Assembly (NCBI RefSeq): GCF_905404315.1
Contig: NC_066312.1
Location: 6,435,001 to 6,499,000, forward strand
DNA length: 64,000 bases
Origin: Leptidea sinapis
Lineage: Eukaryota > Arthropoda > Insecta > Lepidoptera > Pieridae
Direction of reading: 5' to 3'
Both the position numbers and the translations under genes were made by a program. Each line of letters begins with the position of its first letter. Positions within the stretch are counted from its first letter, which is position 1. The notes beneath the pieces were generated by a model. That model made no database searches. It saw only the letters and a program-made list of their open reading frames with translations, and was not told the origin of the DNA. Below, piece after piece: positions 58,385 through 64,000 of the stretch.

Positions 58385-58960
58385 AAATTCAAATATTTTT
58401 ATTCAAATAGGATGTGACATCACTTATTGAAAGTCAAATACTACCACCCATTCCAAAATGAATGCCTCAGACAAGAGAAGAACGGGGGCAACAAACTCAG
58501 CGGGCCTTTTTTTTCATCGAAAAAATGTTTACAAAGTAATATTGTACAATTAAAATTATTATTTAATACCCAGCCTAATAGAGGGCGGTCACTCCATTAC
58601 CAATCTGTGGTATCATTGAGAAAGTCATTTATGTTATAGTAACCTTTACCACACAAACGTTTTTTAACAATTATTTTGAATAACGTGATACTTTTGTTTT
58701 GAATTTTTTCTGGGATCTTGTTGTAAAAGCGTATACATCGCCCCACAAAAGACTTACTAACTCGACTTAGCCGAATAGTAGGCATTATAAGTTTATGTCT
58801 GTTCCTGGTGTTAACATTATGGTAATGACAGTGTCTAGTAAATTCACTTATGTGCCTATGAACATACATTACATTATCAAGAATATATTGAGAAGCAACA
58901 GTCAAGATGTTAATTTCTTTGAATTTTGCTCTCAATGATTCTTTCTAAACACAACACCAA
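58385..58960 (-). mobile_element. LINE 3' end with RT C-terminal frame
   Basis: On minus, a 112-codon frame (58935-58597) runs INILTVASQYILDNVMYVHR, FTRHCHYHNVNTRNRHKL, RLSRVSKSFVGRCIRFYNKI and KKRLCGKGYYNINDFLND: the conserved C-terminal region of lepidopteran Jockey-like polymerases (HxYNTRxRxxL and FxGxxIRFYNKxP). The 3' UTR follows to TTTGAATTTGAAC. It is the better kept of two copies (see 35370-35800). Active-site blocks absent. Confidence 0.85.
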
Positions 58961-59179
58961 ACTGCATACCCATATTTTGTAATCATCGCTTCTCTGCATA
59001 ATAACTGGAAAACATATTCGCATCAAACCATATGGTGTTCAATCTAATGATAATACGTAACTGAATTTTTAACTTAACATGCGTTAAATCATGTTTATAT
59101 TCAGTAATCTTTATATATCTCACACTCACATACATAAAGATGAACGGGAATTCATTGAAAGCTCATTGACTCGAACCTC

Positions 59180-59720
59180 TTTTATTTCAAATTCAAATAC
59201 AAAAAAGGTTATTCACTGTAAAACTTTATAAGTTATTTATAGCAAGTCAGGATGAACTACAAAAGTTGCTTAAAAATTATTTTCTAATCAGTATAATAAT
59301 ATTCAATATCAATTCAAATAATCTTCCACATTATAATAGACCTAAGATGCTAAAAGGCATAATGGCATTTATTTTCTCAAAACTGATTCCTTTAGAATTC
59401 TTTTTGATGTCATTTCTAATAACTACTAGATACTACTACCGCTTCGGAAACAAATGGCGCTCTGAGAGAGAAGCGCAAGAAACTCTCCCAGCATACTTTT
59501 TTTGCGTTCTTTTCAATAAAAATATACAATATTGTACAATCACTTCTATCGCTATAAAATAATAACAATCTAGTCCCAGGCTGTCCGATCATTTAGATAT
59601 TCAGCAGTGGAGTAATAGGATTGACGACAGAGCCATTTTTTATAAAACATTTAAATTTATTTATAGATAATGCCTGAACAGTGGCTGGGACTTTATTATA
59701 GAAGTATAGTATGATATCTT
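59180..59720 (-). repeat. LINE 3'-end repeat, another family
   Basis: TTCAAATTCAAATACAAAAA at the border, CTACTACCGCTTCGGAAACA then AAGCGCAAGAAACTCTCCCA, the 3'-UTR signature CTACC(A/G)C..TTCGGAA...AAGAAACTC seen in many moth LINEs. The 98-codon frame across it is compositional. Confidence 0.6.
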
Positions 59721-59989
59721 ATGAAGTTAACTTATATTTTAAGAATATGATATTATTTAACCAATTAAAAATGTTGTAATTGAGTAGTCTAGCCATGAGT
59801 ACAGTAGATAATTTAATGTACACAAAATGTAAATAAATAAAGGCCCGAATAAGTTTCTGTTACCAACCGAAGCTGAGATCGACGAGCCACTCCAAGCTTC
59901 GAGTGGGTCGTTGAATTATTAGGAAAGTAACTCAATCATATAACAGAAAAAAAAACACTCCTTATTTTGAGCGGTTTCTGAAACTAAGG

Positions 59990-60315
59990 GTAAGGGAAAA
60001 TCTAATGGGTTCGCGTCACTGACATGGTTATGATGAATATATAATTTAAAAATAAATATAAATCTCGTGAGTTTGCGTCACCGAAATGCTTATAGCAGTA
60101 TACCTGTAGCTATACAACTGACGTATTGTGCAACATTAGTGCTGTGTATATCTTAAAAGAGAAATTGAATGGATTTAGTGAAAAGTTCAATGTGTATTGT
60201 TGAAATAGTGTTTTTGTTTGATTAATTATTATGGAAAAGAAATTTATAAAATATATTGAAATTAATAACCAAAAGTTCTATGTTTTCACTTCTTTCGACA
60301 GTCTCTACAACAGTC
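59990..60315 (+). repeat. Dispersed repeat, copy 2 of a direct pair
   Basis: AATCTAATGGGTTCGCGTCA, AAATCTCGTGAGTTTGCGTC, ACATTAGTGCTGTGTATATC and GAAATTGAATGGATTTAGTG parallel copy 1 at 47785-48135. It has an extra piece (TACCTGTAGCTATACAACTG) absent in copy 1 and small differences elsewhere. Confidence 0.85.
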
Positions 60316-60319
60316 AATG

Positions 60320-62150
60320 TTTTTCTTTGCCCAATTATATAGATGTAAATTTTGGCAAAATAATACGATCTTCCTTGTTATTATTATAATTCTCTGATAT
60401 TTTTTGCATAGATTACGGTCAGCACTTACCTTCAGACTATGTAATGGTTGCAATTGCTTAGCAATAGCACTGAGTAGGGATGAATACTTACGTAATAAGC
60501 AACAGTTAGAGATTTGATTTAAAAGCAATGATATTTAAAAGTAATATCATTGTTGAAGAGGAGGTTTTTAATCGGTAGGGGTTTACACCTGAGCCCGACA
60601 TATGTATGTATATGTAAATGCTTTTCCCTCATAATTAAAAAAAATAATTGTTATATTTATCTTTGCATAATATATTATATACAGGTCCTTTATTTACTTA
60701 TACTTAGTAGCGTGTCCTTTGATGACTATTAAGTAAGTTGCAAGACAGGACAGGCGTATTAATTTCTTTCTTTCATCACCATAATACATCTTAAGCCTAT
60801 GTAGCATCAAATCAATTTCAGGTTCTTGCTTATAAAATAGCATACACAAAAATGCAGCTGCAATGAACAGAGAATATATCATACAGAAGGGTTATTCACA
60901 ATAATTAGGCTTGGTAACAAAAGTTTAAACAACAAAATAAAGTGCTACTATCACTCAAAGGGAATCAAAAACTATTCAGTATCAGGCATGCAAATGTGCT
61001 TACATTATTTAAAAAGGAATAAAAGAAAACAGTTAAATAAATATTAAGAAGCTTGCACACAAGAATATTAAGAAGCTGTTGCTTTTGTAATTCACACGAG
61101 TTACGTTTGTGTCAAAATTGCGTTATTGTTGTAATTTAAAATTTGTAAGAGTAAAGACATAATGGTATGTTGTACTAAATAAATGAATGGGTTGCCAAAC
61201 TAGATAACACGCCGTTCCCGATTTCGTTCGTTGCCATCTCAATTTTATTTCATACATTTCGTGGAAGCAGAGCTTTCAGCTGAGAATATAATATTAATAA
61301 TAAAGTTTATAAGCAACATAATTACACTGCTAAATACAGGTCATAATTTATAATATAAAACATATGTGTGTTTACCAGACACACAGTACAAAGGTAAGAA
61401 GTGAAACATATATATGACATATCATTTTTATACTATTTACAACTTCAAAAAAAATGGGTAGATAAGGCTCAAGAAAAAAAGCCGTATGAACTTAAATTTA
61501 TTTTATTATTATAGACATGTATACAAAGAGTCCTTTTATTTTATCACTTTGACATACTGAATTTTGATTAAAGAAAGAAGAAATTAAAAATGTGACGACA
61601 TTGCTATAAAAATTCTCTCATACGTCGATAAAGAAGTTTATTTCAAAAGTGACAAAACTTCAACTCACAATTATTTCTGTTTTACGAGCGCCACTTATAT
61701 TCAGTCCACTTACAATAATATTATTGTATCAAGAGTTATCAAGTCAGGTTAGGTTGGCTGTTATCAAATATCATGTGTCACGTGGCATGGTAGTTCGTGT
61801 ATCTAGGTGTCAACTGTCAAATAGCATGCAAGCGATAGTTATCCCCAATCTTCTCTAATGAAAATATCCTGTCCGCGATTGTTGTAGACACAGTACTCTG
61901 ATGATTGTAGCACAGTTATTATAAAGTTGTTATTTTATTAGACACATCCTTCTAAGGCTGTTTGATAAGCCGTAGTAATCTAATCGGTTTAATATAGCAT
62001 TAAAGTACAAACAAAAAAGTCGCCAACACACAATATAGAGTAGATTCAACACCAGTTAGCTATAAATATGGTAGTGAAAGAAATTAGCGATTTAATGGAA
62101 CACCTTTGGAACAAAACCTTTAAAATAACAATTCTTATGATATGATTTTA
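60320..62150. other. Intergenic DNA, nothing recognised
   Basis: AT-rich. CAGGTTAGGTTGGC near 61745 resembles a common insect telomere-type or repeat motif and is not diagnostic. Confidence 0.35.
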
Positions 62151-62184
62151 CTTTATGTATAATAATAATAATTAATATAAAAAA

Positions 62185-62625
62185 AAGATGTGGTGTCGTG
62201 GGACACCAGGTAGGAACGAAGTTCCTTCGGCTAATGTAGAATCGACACAATTTGTAAAAAAAAATTGTGTTCAATTTTATGTAGGTTTTCTTGATTTTTC
62301 TCTTAAATTTTGCAGATTAGTTTTTATTTAACTACACGAAAGTGTTTAGGAAATTCAGTATTTTAGGAAATAATAAATTACGTAAAATAAAAAAAAATCG
62401 TAATTCAAATTATCAATTAAAATAACAAAATATGTCTGTTTATTTTTGTTTGACAACATAAAATTACATTGAAATAGAAACGACTGTCGCGCCTGCGCAC
62501 GTCTCATTTAACGGTTTTATTCCACGGACTTTTTCTTATGGTTTTACTATCACATTTTTTTCAGTTCGGTCCCGCAGCAAAATCCCTATCTCCTCCAAGC
62601 CTGCCGTAAGGAACTTCGTTCCAAT
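62185..62625. mobile_element. Foldback/MITE-like element with GGAACGAAGTTCC ends
   Basis: TAGGAACGAAGTTCCTTCGG (62211) and TAAGGAACTTCGTTCCAATA (62608) contain complementary cores; each core is itself palindromic. In between is a CpG-rich segment (CGACTGTCGCGCCTGCGCAC, 62480). GTGTCGTGGGACACC at the left is a further palindrome. No transposase. Confidence 0.5.
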
Positions 62626-62639
62626 AAGTACATAGTAAC

Positions 62640-63900
62640 TGTGTTAAAAGCACAACATTAGGTTTTAGCGAGAAAGATACATTTTCATTATTATTTTATT
62701 TAAGCCAACGTTGCCTAACCTTTTCAGAGCACGTTTTCATGGGGACTGCGGTTGACACTTGACAGGAGTCGAGATAGTATTTGTCAAGGTAGTTAATGTG
62801 AAGTTTAGCGCCATTTCTCGCCTCGTACAGATTTAATCCTTCGTTTTAAACAAAGAAAATAGATTAATTTAATTACAAAAATCAAATAATTACACTTCGT
62901 AAAGGCCGTAGATATGTAGGCATATTTGTAAACTAGCTCGTGACATTAGGATAGCATAACCATACGTCCACAAGCATTATAAATACATCCATAGTCCACA
63001 CGCAACATAGTAAGTAGTTCGTCATGAATGTCTCCTTTTGTTTTCGAATATTTTACATTTGTAAGCACGTCGTCTTCAATCTCAGTGTTACATCTTGTTC
63101 AAACAATAATATTTACAAAAGCGGTAACTAATACAGTCTGTACAGTTCAACAGGCGACTTCAATTTCAACTTTATGTTCATTCATACGCAAATCTCTTTT
63201 GAATATTATATCAGCTATACTATCGATAATTTATGCTCATCGAAATATTATTCAAGTAGATACATTTTTTAATGTATTTGTAGGTTGTTTGAGATTCCTA
63301 TATATATATAATATTTTTTTAGATAGGTCGTAGTTGCAGTCTCTTCTACACTACACTACTTCACTATTTCGCAAAAACTAAACTTTAAGTATACGGCGTG
63401 TGTTGCGGAAACGATAATAAATTAACATTATATATATACACTTCAAAATAACTAGTTGGTTTTGTAGCTATAAATATTGTTAAAAATAAAAAAGTTATTT
63501 TAATTTGGGCATATGTTAAAAACTTCGATCACTTCCCGCCATTTTCTTTATTTTTTTTCGATGCTAATATTAAATCACATTATTGAAACGGGGTGTTACA
63601 GAAAACAGAACTGCAGTGATTGTCTTACACAGAGTGGTTGTGAAGCCGTCATTCATTTTCACGACACTTCAAAAACTAGGTATCAGTCGTTTTTTCGTAT
63701 ATCGTACTATCGATAGATAAAACCAACACATTCTCAGTAGATAAAAATCGTGCCAGCCGCGTGTTACTAAAAATAAAAAGACTTAAAGCCACAGTTCACT
63801 GAAACCCTATGAGAAAATGAAAGTATGAGTCTTTCGCGTATCATCAAATAAGACTTACAACTTAGTACTTGTCATTGATATACATGCCCTAAATCAAACA
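62640..63900. other. Intergenic DNA, nothing recognised
   Basis: The 101-codon plus frame at 63028 is hydrophobic and AT-codon driven, ending beside TATATATATAATA; no family likeness. No splice-supported exon. Confidence 0.35.
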
Positions 63901-63912
63901 CTTAATTTTTCT

Positions 63913-64000
63913 TTATGACAATAAGAGATGAGACGAGCAGCACGTTCAGCTGATGATAATTGATACTCCCTGCTGGGCAGGGAGACAATGCAGTGAGGAT
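63913..64000 (-). mobile_element. Retroposon family copy 7, cut by the window edge
   Basis: ACAATAAGAGATGAGACGAG, CACGTTCAGCTGATGATAAT, then a small insertion (TGGGCAGGGAGA) and CAATGCAGTGAGGAT at the end of the window. The tail side is at its low-coordinate edge. Confidence 0.8.

Noticed and set aside
63028..63333. 101-codon hydrophobic frame as a possible membrane protein
   Set aside because: AT-driven codons, no start context, no relatives recalled, flanked by microsatellite-like TA.
1..64000. CRISPR arrays, rRNA, bacterial operons, phage modules
   Set aside because: No regularly spaced identical repeats, no rRNA-like conserved blocks, and gene structure is intron-based throughout.

Overview
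The window is AT-rich, intron-rich eukaryotic DNA crowded with decayed transposable elements. The Jockey-type LINE remnants, LepHeli-like Helitron ends terminating in CTAGT, BEL/Pao gag and 5'-truncated retroposons, together with GT-AG introns carrying TACTAAC-like branch sites, point to a butterfly or moth (Lepidoptera). There is no bacterial or phage gene organisation.

Positions 1-29830 (+ strand) hold the 3' half of one host gene. I read it as an ACK/TNK2-family (activated Cdc42 kinase, Ack-like) non-receptor tyrosine kinase. Seven exons between 13572 and 29823 encode a proline-rich linker with SH3-ligand and NPF motifs, then a conserved segment and UBA-type modules, ending in TAA directly before AATAAA. 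Exons at 1648, 4385, 4969, 5390, 7758 and 8158 are upstream on the same strand and join in phase to those seven, so I infer one gene; the kinase, SH3 and CRIB parts would lie left of the window. The most interesting point is a phase pattern. Exon 8158-8276 and exon 13572-13642 have the same phases (enter with one base, leave with one base), so each can be used but never both, and unspliced 8158 runs into its own stop at 8300. That gives up to three predicted C-terminal forms.

The introns carry a Jockey-type LINE (2210-3895), an RTE-like RT scrap (8520-8600), a Helitron remnant (8869-9930, minus), a BEL/Pao remnant with an env-like piece (11010-12252, minus), a degenerate unrecognised ORF (15610-16270), and small inverted-repeat elements (20034-20414, 23754-24299, 28752-28875).

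From 29830 to 64000 no gene is clear. The region holds a Tc1-like transposase interrupted by a retroposon with a 12-bp target duplication (30580-31470), RT fragments at 32480-32845 and 41540-41920, a larger LINE copy at 43100-44580 (minus), 3'-end LINE copies at 35370-35915 and 58385-58935, a seven-copy retroposon family, two Helitron-type elements, and a pair of dispersed 330-bp repeats. Possible host pieces are a short exon at 39968-40063, a GC-rich leader exon at 48530-48769, and a promoter with a first coding exon at 51660-52471. These are tentative.
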